Shown here: positions 7,507 through 15,628 of the stretch, in pieces
Numbering within the stretch: position 1 is the first letter of the stretch
Layout: each line of letters begins with the position of its first letter
DNA from: an uncultured Bacteroidia bacterium
GTDB taxonomy: Bacteria; Bacteroidota; Bacteroidia; Bacteroidales; UBA932
DNA: 41,000 nt
Direction: 5' to 3'
Assembly: GCA_902797035.1 (NCBI GenBank)
Contig: CADBRH010000024.1
Location: forward strand, 1 to 41,000
The notes under the pieces: generated by a model
Database searches by the model: none
The model's input: the letters and a program-made list of their open reading frames with translations, nothing else
Told to the model about the DNA's origin: nothing
Made by a program: the position numbers and the translations under genes

Positions 7507-10500
7507 ATGAAGTTTAGAAAGATTTTAGCGGTTCTGATCGGCGTGATGTCGACTCTTTCGATCGCTTTGGCGCAGAACACGAGCACTCTTAAGGCCGTTC
7601 TCCAGGATGAGAACGGAGAGCCTGTTCCTTTCGCCACCGTGTCAATCACAAAGACCGGAAACACAAAACCTTACAAGTACGCTCTCAGCGCCGCTGACGG
7701 AAAGGTGACCATCGAGAAGGTCGCTCATGGGAAATACACCCTCAGGGCGGAGCTTTTGGGATATCAGACCTATACAAAGGATTTGGAGGTCAAAGGTTTC
7801 CTGGATCTCGGAACCATCAAGATGGAGGAGGACAAGCAGACCCTTGAGGCCGCCAAGGTATCCGCGACCGGCAACCCTATAATAATCAAAAAAGACACGG
7901 TCGAGTATAACGCCTCTTCGTTCAAGACCACTGAAAACGACATGCTCATCGACCTGCTGAAGAAGCTCCCCGGTATCGAGGTGGGTGACGACGGCACCGT
8001 CACGGCGAACGGCGAGTCGATCTCCAAGATCACGATCGGAGGGAAGACCTTCTTCCTGGATGATCCTCAAATCGCCACGCAGAACCTTCCCGCCAAGATG
8101 GTCGAGAAGATCAAGGTTATCAGGAAGAAGTCCGAGCAGGCCGAGTTCACCGGAATCGATGACGGTAACGAGGAGCAGGTCATCGACCTTTCCGTAAGGC
8201 AGGGGATGATGAACGGTCTGGTTGGAAACCTTTCCGCCGGGGCTGGTAAGGATTTTCCCAAGAATACTAGCGAACTGGGAGCCACCGATGACATCCGTTA
8301 CCAGTCCGGTGCTTTCGTCGGAAGGTTCACCGAGAAGAGCAATATCAGTTTCATTTTCAACGGGAACAACACCAACAACCGTGGCTCCAATGACATCTCC
8401 GGCGGAATGATGGGAGGCATGATGGGAGGCGGCTTCGGCGGCGGTGGCGGTATGCGCGGCGGAGGCGGCGGAGGCGGCGGAGGCGGCTTCGGCGGCGGAA
8501 GCGGTATCAACAAGTCGTGGATGGCCGGCCTTAACAGCGCCTGGGACCTGTTCGACGACAAGATGAACGTGGGCGGTAACTATGTTTACAACCAGTCCAA
8601 TAGGGATGTCTTGTCAAGGAGCGTCGAGACCGACAGGTCTTTCGCGAATGGAGGTTATATGATATCCCGTGACGGAGTGGATGAACCTGGGATAAACAGT
8701 ACCAACTCTTTCGGCCACAGGTTCGGGATGCGTCTTGAGCATAAGTTCAGCGAGAACACCTCCATCCTTTTCCAGCCCCAGGTCAATTTCGGGACCGGCA
8801 ACTATCGCCAGTTCTCGGATTTCTCGACTGAGACGTATGATGGCTCGAACACGCTGACAAACACCAGTGACGGTTTCTCCAACAACACCGGCGACAACAA
8901 GAACTGGCAGACCAACGGATTCTTCCTCTTCCGCCAGCGTCTCGGGATGCCCGGAAGGACCATCTCCTTCAACGCCAACTACAACATCAGCCATAACCAG
9001 ATGAATGGCTTCAACCAGTCCCTATCCAACAGTTGGAGTACGAAGGATGGTGATATGCAATCCATTGTCAACCAGAGGATTGACCAGCTGTCCAACAGTG
9101 CTTCCCTGTCCGGAAGACTGGTTTACACCGAGCCCCTCGGAGGAGGGTTCTACGCTTCAGGAAACTACAGCTACAATTGGAGCAAGAACAACTCCACCAA
9201 GGACGCATACGACAGCGGAACGAATGTGATCGGCGACAAGGCCCTTATCTATGATCCCAAGGGCGAGTCCAGGAACGAGACCTATTCCAGCAGCATCCTG
9301 AACAGGAACGTCAACCAGAGCGCCGGTCTGGACCTTCAGTACCAGAAGGACAAGATTCACGCGCAGCTTGGTTTCTCTGTGATGCCCAACCACATGCACA
9401 ACGAGACCAACAAGGAGGTGTACGACACGACCGTCGTCAACATAGCTCCTTCCGCGATGTTCTGGTATGACATGGGAGAGACCACGAACATGAGAATCTT
9501 CTACCGCGGCCAGTCCCGGCAGCCTTCCACCACCCAGTTGATGCGTGTCCCTGACAACTCCAATCCCCGTCAGGTCTCCAGTGGTAACCCTGGTCTGGTC
9601 CCTTACTTCAACCATAACATCAACACGGAGTTCAGGATGACCAACCGCCAGACTTTCACGTCTTTCAACATCAACCTGAATGGAGGGATGGTTCAGAACC
9701 CGATAACGTCAGCGGTGCTCAGGGACAATAGGAGTGTCACATATTCTATTCCTTACAACGGCCCGAACTCCTACAACGGCGGCGCCAGGATTTTCTTCAA
9801 CTCCCCGATCGCCAAGTCCAACTTCTCGGTCTTCTCGATGAGCAATGTCAATTATTCCCAGTCCACTTCATACACAGACGCGAACACGGGAATAAACATG
9901 GACAAGTATCGTAACGAGGACGGGGCTTTCACCAAGTACAAGGAATTCCTCGCTGACTACCCGGATCCTGCCAAGGCCAATATCTTTAAGGAGAATGTGA
10001 CCCGCAATTTCTCTTTCAACCAGAGGCTGAGGCTCACTTATCGCAGCGATAATCTGGAGATTATGGCCGGAGGTAGCACCAGATACAGCCATATAACATA
10101 TTCCGTGAATGAAGGCCAGACCGCTGTAATGGGATCTCCGAACACCGAGACTTGGACCAACAGCCTTGACGGTTCCTTCAACTGGACTTTGTCCTCCGCG
10201 GGCCTCACTTTCAAGGCTGACGCCAACTATAATTGGTATCTCAATTACACCCAGAATCCCGATCCTACCCTGATTGTCAACTTTGACATCCAGAAACTCC
10301 TGTTCAAGAACAGGGTGACTCTCGCTCTGAGGGCCTACGACCTTCTCGACCAGGCCAGGACTATCGGCGTGACCGAAAGGAATGGTGTCATCACCGAGAG
10401 CTGGAGCAACACCCTCGGCAGGTACGTGATTGTCGCCCTGACCTACCGCTTCGGCACCTTCGGAGGCCGTAACGGCAGAGGAGGCGGAATGAGAATGGGA

Positions 10501-10584
10501 GGCAACCGCGGTTCCGGTGGCGGCCCTGGAGGCCCCGGCGGTTTTGGCGGCCCGCCTATGGGTGGCGGACGTCCTCCGATGTAA
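7507..10584 (+). CDS. Outer-membrane beta-barrel protein with carboxypeptidase-like N-terminal domain
   Basis: A 1025-residue exported protein. The signal peptide is residues 1-22, ending ALA before Gln. A carboxypeptidase-D regulatory-like beta-sandwich (about 25-110) is followed by a plug-like region (KKDTVEYNASSFKT, LLKKLPGIEV, TIGGKTFFLDDP), the pattern of TonB-receptor relatives in the outer-membrane beta-barrel family 3. The remaining ~700 residues are barrel strands rich in Asn, Ser and aromatics. Two low-complexity Gly/Met tracts occur, at about residues 298-334 and over the last ~40 residues. It has no SusD partner, so it is unlikely to be a starch-type importer. The cargo is unknown. 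The start was chosen at 7507 because MKFRKILAVL gives a good signal peptide. Confidence 0.85.
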   Translation: MKFRKILAVLIGVMSTLSIALAQNTSTLKAVLQDENGEPVPFATVSITKTGNTKPYKYALSAADGKVTIEKVAHGKYTLRAELLGYQTYTKDLEVKGFLDLGTIKMEEDKQTLEAAKVSATGNPIIIKKDTVEYNASSFKTTENDMLIDLLKKLPGIEVGDDGTVTANGESISKITIGGKTFFLDDPQIATQNLPAKMVEKIKVIRKKSEQAEFTGIDDGNEEQVIDLSVRQGMMNGLVGNLSAGAGKDFPKNTSELGATDDIRYQSGAFVGRFTEKSNISFIFNGNNTNNRGSNDISGGMMGGMMGGGFGGGGGMRGGGGGGGGGGFGGGSGINKSWMAGLNSAWDLFDDKMNVGGNYVYNQSNRDVLSRSVETDRSFANGGYMISRDGVDEPGINSTNSFGHRFGMRLEHKFSENTSILFQPQVNFGTGNYRQFSDFSTETYDGSNTLTNTSDGFSNNTGDNKNWQTNGFFLFRQRLGMPGRTISFNANYNISHNQMNGFNQSLSNSWSTKDGDMQSIVNQRIDQLSNSASLSGRLVYTEPLGGGFYASGNYSYNWSKNNSTKDAYDSGTNVIGDKALIYDPKGESRNETYSSSILNRNVNQSAGLDLQYQKDKIHAQLGFSVMPNHMHNETNKEVYDTTVVNIAPSAMFWYDMGETTNMRIFYRGQSRQPSTTQLMRVPDNSNPRQVSSGNPGLVPYFNHNINTEFRMTNRQTFTSFNINLNGGMVQNPITSAVLRDNRSVTYSIPYNGPNSYNGGARIFFNSPIAKSNFSVFSMSNVNYSQSTSYTDANTGINMDKYRNEDGAFTKYKEFLADYPDPAKANIFKENVTRNFSFNQRLRLTYRSDNLEIMAGGSTRYSHITYSVNEGQTAVMGSPNTETWTNSLDGSFNWTLSSAGLTFKADANYNWYLNYTQNPDPTLIVNFDIQKLLFKNRVTLALRAYDLLDQARTIGVTERNGVITESWSNTLGRYVIVALTYRFGTFGGRNGRGGGMRMGGNRGSGGGPGGPGGFGGPPMGGGRPPM

Positions 10585-10609
10585 CAGACAATGACATAAT
10601 AAATAAGTT

Positions 10610-10642
10610 AATGGCGCGGTTACCTAACGTAACCACGCCATT
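10610..10642. terminator. Hairpin between two convergent genes, probably bidirectional terminator
   Basis: Bases 10610-10623 pair with 10629-10642 through 13 base pairs with one C/A mismatch and a five-base loop. The right arm overlaps the last codons of rluD, whose stop is at 10620-10622. The flanking T-runs are short, so termination may be imperfect. Confidence 0.65.
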
Positions 10643-11666
10643 TCTCTATCATCGCCTTCATGTCGTCGGGGATGCCGGAGTCAAACCTCATCGTATACCC
10701 GGTCCGGGGGTGAACGAAGCCAAGGGTCTTGGCGTGAAGGGCTTGCCTCGGGCAGAGCTCGAAGCAGTTCCCGATGAACTGGCGGTACTTGGCGTAGATG
10801 GTGCCCTTGCGGATTTCCGAGCCGCCGTAGCGCGCGTCGTTGAAAAGAGGATGTCCGATATGGCTCATGTGGACTCTGATCTGGTGGGTCCTTCCTGTCT
10901 CCAGCTGGCATTGGACAACGGTGACATAGCCGAAGCGCTCCAGCACCTTGAAATGGGTGACCGCACGTTTCGCCCTCTCGTCGTCGTCAGGATAGACCTT
11001 GAAACGGAGCCGATCGTTCGGATCCCTTCCGATCGCCCCGTCTATAGTGCCCTCGTCCTCTTTGATATTCCCCCAAACTACAGCGACATACAGCCGCTCG
11101 ATGCTGTGCTCGAAGAACTGCCTCGCCAGATTCATCTGCGACTCGTCGTTCTTGGCCACAACCAGCAGTCCTGAGGTGTCCTTGTCGATCCTGTGGACAA
11201 GGATCCCCATCCTCTCGTCATCGGCCCCGGAGAGTCCCAGATGAAAAGCCAAGGCGTTGACCAGGGTGCCGTCGTAATTGCCGTGACCGGGATGGACCAC
11301 CATGCCGGCCGGCTTGTTAACGACCAGGAGGTCGTCGTCCTCATACACGATATCAAGAGGGATATCTTCGGGGAGTATCTCTGTGCCTCGGCGCCGGTAA
11401 GGCATCATGAAGCGGATCACATCCCCGGGACGGACTATCAGGTTGGCCTTCGCCACCTTCTCGCCGACCCTGACGTAGCCCTCCTTGATGGCGCATTGGA
11501 TCCTGTGGCGTGAAGTGTCCTCCAGATGGGTGGCCATGAACTTGTCCACCCGCATGGGAGTCTGCCCGGGATCGACATTCAGCCTGAAATGCTCGAACAT
11601 CCCCTGCTCGCCGTCCTCTACGAGGTCGGCTTCCTCAATGTCGAAACGGGAGAGATCCTCGTCCAC
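10620..11666 (-). CDS. rluD: 23S rRNA pseudouridine synthase, RluD family
   Basis: A 348-residue RluA/RluD-type enzyme that isomerises uridines in 23S rRNA. An S4 RNA-binding domain lies near residues 35-85 (RVDKFMATHLEDTSRHRIQ). The catalytic domain has the signature HRIDKDTSGLLVVAK with the active-site Asp, and later GRTHQIRVHMSHIGHP. Residues 1-30 form an acidic extension common in Bacteroidota. It is the last gene of the engB-prs-der run, two bases after the PASTA gene. Which of the three helix-69 type sites it modifies cannot be told from sequence alone. Confidence 0.92.
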   Translation of the reverse strand: MDEDLSRFDIEEADLVEDGEQGMFEHFRLNVDPGQTPMRVDKFMATHLEDTSRHRIQCAIKEGYVRVGEKVAKANLIVRPGDVIRFMMPYRRRGTEILPEDIPLDIVYEDDDLLVVNKPAGMVVHPGHGNYDGTLVNALAFHLGLSGADDERMGILVHRIDKDTSGLLVVAKNDESQMNLARQFFEHSIERLYVAVVWGNIKEDEGTIDGAIGRDPNDRLRFKVYPDDDERAKRAVTHFKVLERFGYVTVVQCQLETGRTHQIRVHMSHIGHPLFNDARYGGSEIRKGTIYAKYRQFIGNCFELCPRQALHAKTLGFVHPRTGYTMRFDSGIPDDMKAMIEKWRGYVR

Positions 11667-11668
11667 GG

Positions 11669-12427
11669 CTAATAATTCTCCTTGATGTCCAGGGAAAGGT
11701 AGATGGTCACATCGGATCCCATGAGGACGGGAGCCTTGGAACCCGCGGGAGCCTGCTTATACACAGAGGCGGCCAGGGAGTCCGAATAGTTCTTGACCGT
11801 CTTGTCAAACACGATCTGACCGAGGTTGAGAGAGCTCTCATGGATGGCGTCCACAGCCCTCAAATATTTCATTCCCTTAACGTTAGGAATATAGGTCATG
11901 TTGTCCGACGGATTCAGGCCGGCTTGGAGATCGATCTCTGAACCGGCGTCGATCTGTGTCCCCGGTTTGATCTCGCGGTTGTGGAAGATCTGACGCAGCA
12001 CATTGTTGGTGGCCATGTCGTTCACATAGATAAGTTTCCCCAGAGCCAGGCCGCGCGAGTTCAGCTCGGCCTTGGCCTGTCTCATAGAGAATCCCACTAG
12101 ATTAGGCATGGTGACCTTCTTCGCCCTGGTGGCGTTAATCGTCAGCATGACTCGGCGGCCTTTTTTCACGAGTGTTCCAGCCTTGGGGTTCTGGCTGTAA
12201 ACAGCGCCTTTCTCCATCCTCCTGACAAAAATCGAGTCAGTCACCTCTGTCCTGAGATGGTCGCGGGCGGCCACTCTCGAGGCCTCCTCAACGCTCATGC
12301 TGGTGAGGTCCGGCACCTCGATGGTCTGGCCATGGTGTGTCATCACGCTCAACGCGATGGTGGCGCCTATCAGAAGGACGGCGAAGAAAACCACCGCCCA
12401 CAATATATTCTTAACTATCCAGTTCAT
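11669..12427 (-). CDS. PASTA-domain membrane protein
   Basis: A 252-residue protein with a short cytoplasmic end, one membrane segment (about 7-28) and three PASTA repeats outside the inner membrane (about 36-98, 103-172 and 178-248; note VPDLTSMSVEEA, MPNLVGFSMRQA and IPNVKGMKYLRA). PASTA domains bind peptidoglycan or muropeptides and are usually attached to Ser/Thr kinases or penicillin-binding proteins. Here there is no kinase or transpeptidase domain. A PASTA gene directly before rluD is a common arrangement in Bacteroidales. The role in cell-wall sensing is inference. Its start is one base after the der stop. Confidence 0.85.
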   Translation of the reverse strand: MNWIVKNILWAVVFFAVLLIGATIALSVMTHHGQTIEVPDLTSMSVEEASRVAARDHLRTEVTDSIFVRRMEKGAVYSQNPKAGTLVKKGRRVMLTINATRAKKVTMPNLVGFSMRQAKAELNSRGLALGKLIYVNDMATNNVLRQIFHNREIKPGTQIDAGSEIDLQAGLNPSDNMTYIPNVKGMKYLRAVDAIHESSLNLGQIVFDKTVKNYSDSLAASVYKQAPAGSKAPVLMGSDVTIYLSLDIKENY

Positions 12428-12428
12428 T

Positions 12429-13736
12429 CTATTTGGATCTCATGAAGATTTGGACAGGGCAGCCCCGCAGGTCGAAATTCTCCCTGATCTTGTTCTCCAG
12501 AAACCTCTTGTACGGCTCTTTCACGTATTGGGGGAGGTTGCAGAAAAACGCGAAAGCGGGGAATCTCGTGGGGAGCTGGGTGACGTACTTGATCTTGACA
12601 TATTTGCCCTTCCACGCGGGAGGGGGATAATTCTCGATCTCAGGCAGCAGAGCCTCGTTGAGCCTAGCTGTGGGGATCTTACGGGAGTAGTTCTCATAGA
12701 CATGGGTGGCCGCGTCGAGAACATCAAGTATCCTTTGTTTGTTTATGACCGATGTGAAAATGATCGGGATATCGTTGAAAGGAGCCAGGCGCTTGCGCAG
12801 GGCCTGGGTGTATTCTTTCATGGTGTTGCTCTCTTTCTTGAAGAGATCCCATTTGTTGACCACCAGCACGCACCCTTTGCGGTTGCGGGTGATAAGGTTG
12901 AATATGCTCATGTCCTGCGCCTCGAGACCGGCGTTGGCGTCTATCATGAGTATGCAGACGTCGGCGTGCTCGATGGCCCTGATCGCCCGCATCACGGAAT
13001 AGAACTCGAGATCCTCGTTGACCTTAGACTTGCGTCTCATGCCGGCGGTGTCCACTAGCATAAGATCGTGCCCGTACTTGTTGTAACGAGTCGAGATGGA
13101 GTCCCTCGTTGTACCGGCAACTGGCGTGACAATATTCCTTTCCTCTCCCAGGAGGGCGTTTGTCAGTGAAGACTTGCCCACATTCGGCTTTCCAACAATG
13201 GCTATATGGGGAAGCTCGGGGTGGTCGTTCTCGGCGGAGGTGTCTTCAGGAAGCATCCTGATAATCTCGTCCAGAAGATCGCCGGTTCCGCTGCCGTTAG
13301 AGGCAGAGATACTCCATACCTCCCCGAGGCCGAGGCCGTAGAACTGGTAAGAGTCGAAAACCTTCTCGCCGGTGTCCACCTTGTTGACACACAGCACCAC
13401 TGGCTTACCGCAACGACGCAGCAGATCCGCTATTTGGGCGTCATAGTCCGTGATCCCGGTGGAGGCCTCCACCATGAACAGAATCAAGTCGGCCTCCTCG
13501 ATGGCGATGACCACCTGTTTTCGGATGGCCTCCTCGAAGACGTCGTCCGAATCACTGGTCCAACCGCCGGTGTCGACCACGGAGAACTCCTTGCCGTTCC
13601 ACTCGCATTTGCCGTAGTGGCGGTCACGTGTCACGCCGGCGGTCTCATCGACTATCGCTTGACGCATTCCCACAAGGCGGTTGAAAAGGGTGGATTTGCC
13701 GACATTCGGCCGTCCCACTATAGCTACCAGGCTCAT
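12429..13736 (-). CDS. der: Ribosome biogenesis GTPase Der (EngA)
   Basis: A 435-residue protein with two tandem GTPase domains and a C-terminal KH-like domain, required for 50S subunit maturation. P-loops are GRPNVGKST (first domain, residues 7-15) and GKPNVGKSS (second domain, around 180). DTGG and DTAG switch motifs and two NKxD motifs (CVNKVD, VVNKWD) are present. I chose ATG 13736 ([11 protein letters not shown]) over the in-frame ATG 12 codons upstream, because the fold normally starts immediately before the first P-loop and the longer start would run into the preceding small gene. The order prs-small gene-der is tightly packed. Confidence 0.95.
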   Translation of the reverse strand: MSLVAIVGRPNVGKSTLFNRLVGMRQAIVDETAGVTRDRHYGKCEWNGKEFSVVDTGGWTSDSDDVFEEAIRKQVVIAIEEADLILFMVEASTGITDYDAQIADLLRRCGKPVVLCVNKVDTGEKVFDSYQFYGLGLGEVWSISASNGSGTGDLLDEIIRMLPEDTSAENDHPELPHIAIVGKPNVGKSSLTNALLGEERNIVTPVAGTTRDSISTRYNKYGHDLMLVDTAGMRRKSKVNEDLEFYSVMRAIRAIEHADVCILMIDANAGLEAQDMSIFNLITRNRKGCVLVVNKWDLFKKESNTMKEYTQALRKRLAPFNDIPIIFTSVINKQRILDVLDAATHVYENYSRKIPTARLNEALLPEIENYPPPAWKGKYVKIKYVTQLPTRFPAFAFFCNLPQYVKEPYKRFLENKIRENFDLRGCPVQIFMRSK

Positions 13737-13741
13737 ATCTG

Positions 13742-13993
13742 TCAGTTTTTGTAAAATCCGCAGCCGACGCAATTCTCGCTATAGGCTCCGGAGCATGTCT
13801 GGCTCTTTTTCCCGGACCTTTCAGCCTCCATCATCTCCATCTCCTCCTCACGCGCGCATTTGATCCCCATTCTCCGCATGTTCTCGTTCTTGCTGACCTC
13901 AGTCTCCGGGAACTTGCCTTTCACGATTATCCCCACGCACATCAGGGCGATGGCGATGGCGAGAATCAGTATGGCCGCGAGAAGGGTGCGCAT
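13742..13993 (-). CDS. Small Cys-rich membrane protein, unrecognised
   Basis: An 83-residue protein with one N-terminal hydrophobic helix (about 4-24) and a soluble tail. The tail carries the segment [22 protein letters not shown] and ends in four closely placed cysteines: [18 protein letters not shown] has the pattern C-x7-C-x2-C. The short TM plus Cys-cluster design resembles small membrane maturation factors such as NqrM, but I cannot make that match. It may bind a metal. It sits five bases before der and eight bases after prs, so it is almost certainly part of the same transcript. Confidence 0.7.
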   Translation of the reverse strand: MRTLLAAILILAIAIALMCVGIIVKGKFPETEVSKNENMRRMGIKCAREEEMEMMEAERSGKKSQTCSGAYSENCVGCGFYKN

Positions 13994-14001
13994 AGATGGA
14001 A

Positions 14002-14973
14002 TCAGAAGATGAATTCGGTGCTGATCGGCTCGTAATTATAGACTTTGTGAATGATCGAGGCGAAGGTCGATGTCATCGAGACCACCTTGATCTTCGAAGT
14101 GTCGGCGTCTCCCCTGAGCGGTATGGTGTCCGTGACATAGACCTCTTTCAGGGACGAGGCGTTGATCCTGTCATAGGCCGGGCCTGAGAGTACGGCGTGC
14201 GTGGCGCAGGCGCGGACGCTGGCGGCACCTTTCTCCATAAGAAGGTCGGCGGCCTTGGTAAGCGTGCCGGCCGTGTCGATCATGTCGTCCACTATGACGA
14301 TATTCTTGCCCTCGACATCACCGATGGCGGTCATCGATCCGATGACATTGGCCCGCTCGCGTGTCTTGTGGCAGATGATCACTGGGCAGGCGAGCTCTTT
14401 GGCGTAAGCGTTGGCCCTCTTGGCTCCTCCCATGTCAGGGGCGGCTATGGCGAGATCCTCGAGATTGAGAGACTTCAGGTACGGGATGAATACCTTGCTG
14501 GCGTAAATATGGTCCACGGGGAGGTCGAAGAATCCCTGGATCTGGTCGGCGTGCAGGTCGCATGTCATGATGCGGTCCACGCCGGCGGCCGTGAGAAGGT
14601 TGGCGACCAGCTTGGCGCCTATAGATACCCTGGGCTTGTCTTTCCGGTCCTGGCGGGCCCATCCGAAATATGGCATGACGGCTATCACCTTGTCGGCTGA
14701 AGCCCTCTTGGCCGCATCGATGGTCAGAAGGAGTTCCATCAGGTTCTCGGTAGGGGGGAAGGTGGACTGCACCACGAAAACGGTGGCGCCCCTGACACTG
14801 TCAGTGAAAGACGGCACGAACTCGCCGTCACTGAACTGGGTCACTTCGGAGTCGCCGAGATGATATTTCTCTCCGAAGCGTTCCCCGATCTTGTTCAGTC
14901 CTTCGACAACCTTGCACGCGAAGTCTCTGGAGGCTCTGCATGCGAATAATTCCATTCTGTGTTCGATGTACAT
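14002..14973 (-). CDS. prs: Ribose-phosphate pyrophosphokinase
   Basis: A 323-residue enzyme making PRPP from ribose 5-phosphate and ATP, feeding purine, pyrimidine, NAD, His and Trp synthesis. Motifs are FSDGEF, the ATP-binding MPYFGWARQDRK, the CDLHADQIQGFF segment, and the PRPP-binding loop IVDDMIDTAGT. The usual DVGG is DMGGAKRA, a variant common in Bacteroidota. ATG 14973 is given as the start; ATG 14955 (MELFACRAS) is a plausible alternative. It begins 11 bases after engB. Confidence 0.95.
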   Translation of the reverse strand: MYIEHRMELFACRASRDFACKVVEGLNKIGERFGEKYHLGDSEVTQFSDGEFVPSFTDSVRGATVFVVQSTFPPTENLMELLLTIDAAKRASADKVIAVMPYFGWARQDRKDKPRVSIGAKLVANLLTAAGVDRIMTCDLHADQIQGFFDLPVDHIYASKVFIPYLKSLNLEDLAIAAPDMGGAKRANAYAKELACPVIICHKTRERANVIGSMTAIGDVEGKNIVIVDDMIDTAGTLTKAADLLMEKGAASVRACATHAVLSGPAYDRINASSLKEVYVTDTIPLRGDADTSKIKVVSMTSTFASIIHKVYNYEPISTEFIF

Positions 14974-14984
14974 GGTTAGTCCGG

Positions 14985-15572
14985 TTATATGTATTGTTCG
15001 ATATATTCAAGAATCTCGTCCCTCCCCATCCCGGTCTCGGCGCTGGAGGCGAACATGGGGGGCATCTCCTCCCACCACTCTGAAAGGATCTCCTTGTCCT
15101 TCTCAATCTGGGCCTTCAGGGCGTTCGGACCGAGCTTGTCCCCTTTCGTGAATATGATGGCGAACGGGATGCCGTTCTCGCCAAGCCCTGACAGGAACTC
15201 GATGTCGATCTTCTGGATGTCATGCCTAGAGTCGACCAGCACGAAAAGGGAGACCATCTCCTCCGAGTTCTGGATGTAGTCGTTTATCATTTTCCGTAGC
15301 CCTTCCCTCTCGCTTTTGGATATCTTCGCGAACCCGTAACCCGGGAGATCTACAAGGTACCAACTGTCATTGATGAGGAAGTGGTTGATCAGCTTGGTCT
15401 TGCCGGGGGTGGAAGAAGTCTTGGCGAGCTTACGGTTGCCGCAGAGCATGTTGATCAGTGATGACTTGCCGACATTAGAGCGCCCGATGAAGGCGAATTC
15501 CGGCAGTTTGCGGCTCGGCTTCAAGGCCGCCTTTGCGCTGCTGCCCGCGAATTTTGCTTCGGAAATCCTCAT
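14985..15572 (-). CDS. engB: Ribosome biogenesis GTP-binding protein EngB/YsxC
   Basis: A 195-residue TRAFAC GTPase needed for large-subunit assembly. Its P-loop is GRSNVGKSS. It also shows the TPGKTK switch region, DLPGYGFA, FTKGDKLG (NKxD-like, with Thr for Asn) and SSAETG. The long open frame extends 14 codons further upstream, but that stretch covers the TATCTTTG box, so I place the start at ATG 15572 (MRISEAKF). This puts the start codon only four bases from the promoter box, implying a leaderless mRNA. It is first in the run engB-prs-der-rluD. Confidence 0.92.
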   Translation of the reverse strand: MRISEAKFAGSSAKAALKPSRKLPEFAFIGRSNVGKSSLINMLCGNRKLAKTSSTPGKTKLINHFLINDSWYLVDLPGYGFAKISKSEREGLRKMINDYIQNSEEMVSLFVLVDSRHDIQKIDIEFLSGLGENGIPFAIIFTKGDKLGPNALKAQIEKDKEILSEWWEEMPPMFASSAETGMGRDEILEYIEQYI

Positions 15573-15576
15573 AGTG

Positions 15577-15584
15577 CAAAGATA
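15577..15584 (-). promoter_or_regulatory. -7 box TATCTTTG of the engB operon, next to the start codon
   Basis: Minus-strand TATCTTTG, then CACT, then the engB ATG. Transcription normally starts a few bases past this box, so the mRNA should begin at or within about three bases of the start codon. Confidence 0.68.
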
Positions 15585-15596
15585 GTGGATTTTTGT

Positions 15597-15604
15597 TAAT
15601 TTTG
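15597..15604 (+). promoter_or_regulatory. -7 box TAATTTTG of the xseA operon
   Basis: TAATTTTG fits TAnnTTTG and lies 24 bases before the xseA ATG at 15629. With the opposing box at 15577-15584 it forms a divergent pair whose geometry copies the pair at 54-81. Confidence 0.62.
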
Positions 15605-15628
15605 TAAGAGACAATCTATAGATTGACG

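Noticed and set aside
12297..13058. 253-codon plus-strand frame opposite the PASTA gene and der
   Set aside because: Both opposing genes are well supported by motifs and tight spacing, and the frame spans their junction without any family signature.
15573..15614. 14-codon upstream extension of engB
   Set aside because: It overlaps the TATCTTTG box and the divergent xseA promoter. The family starts close to MRISEAKF.
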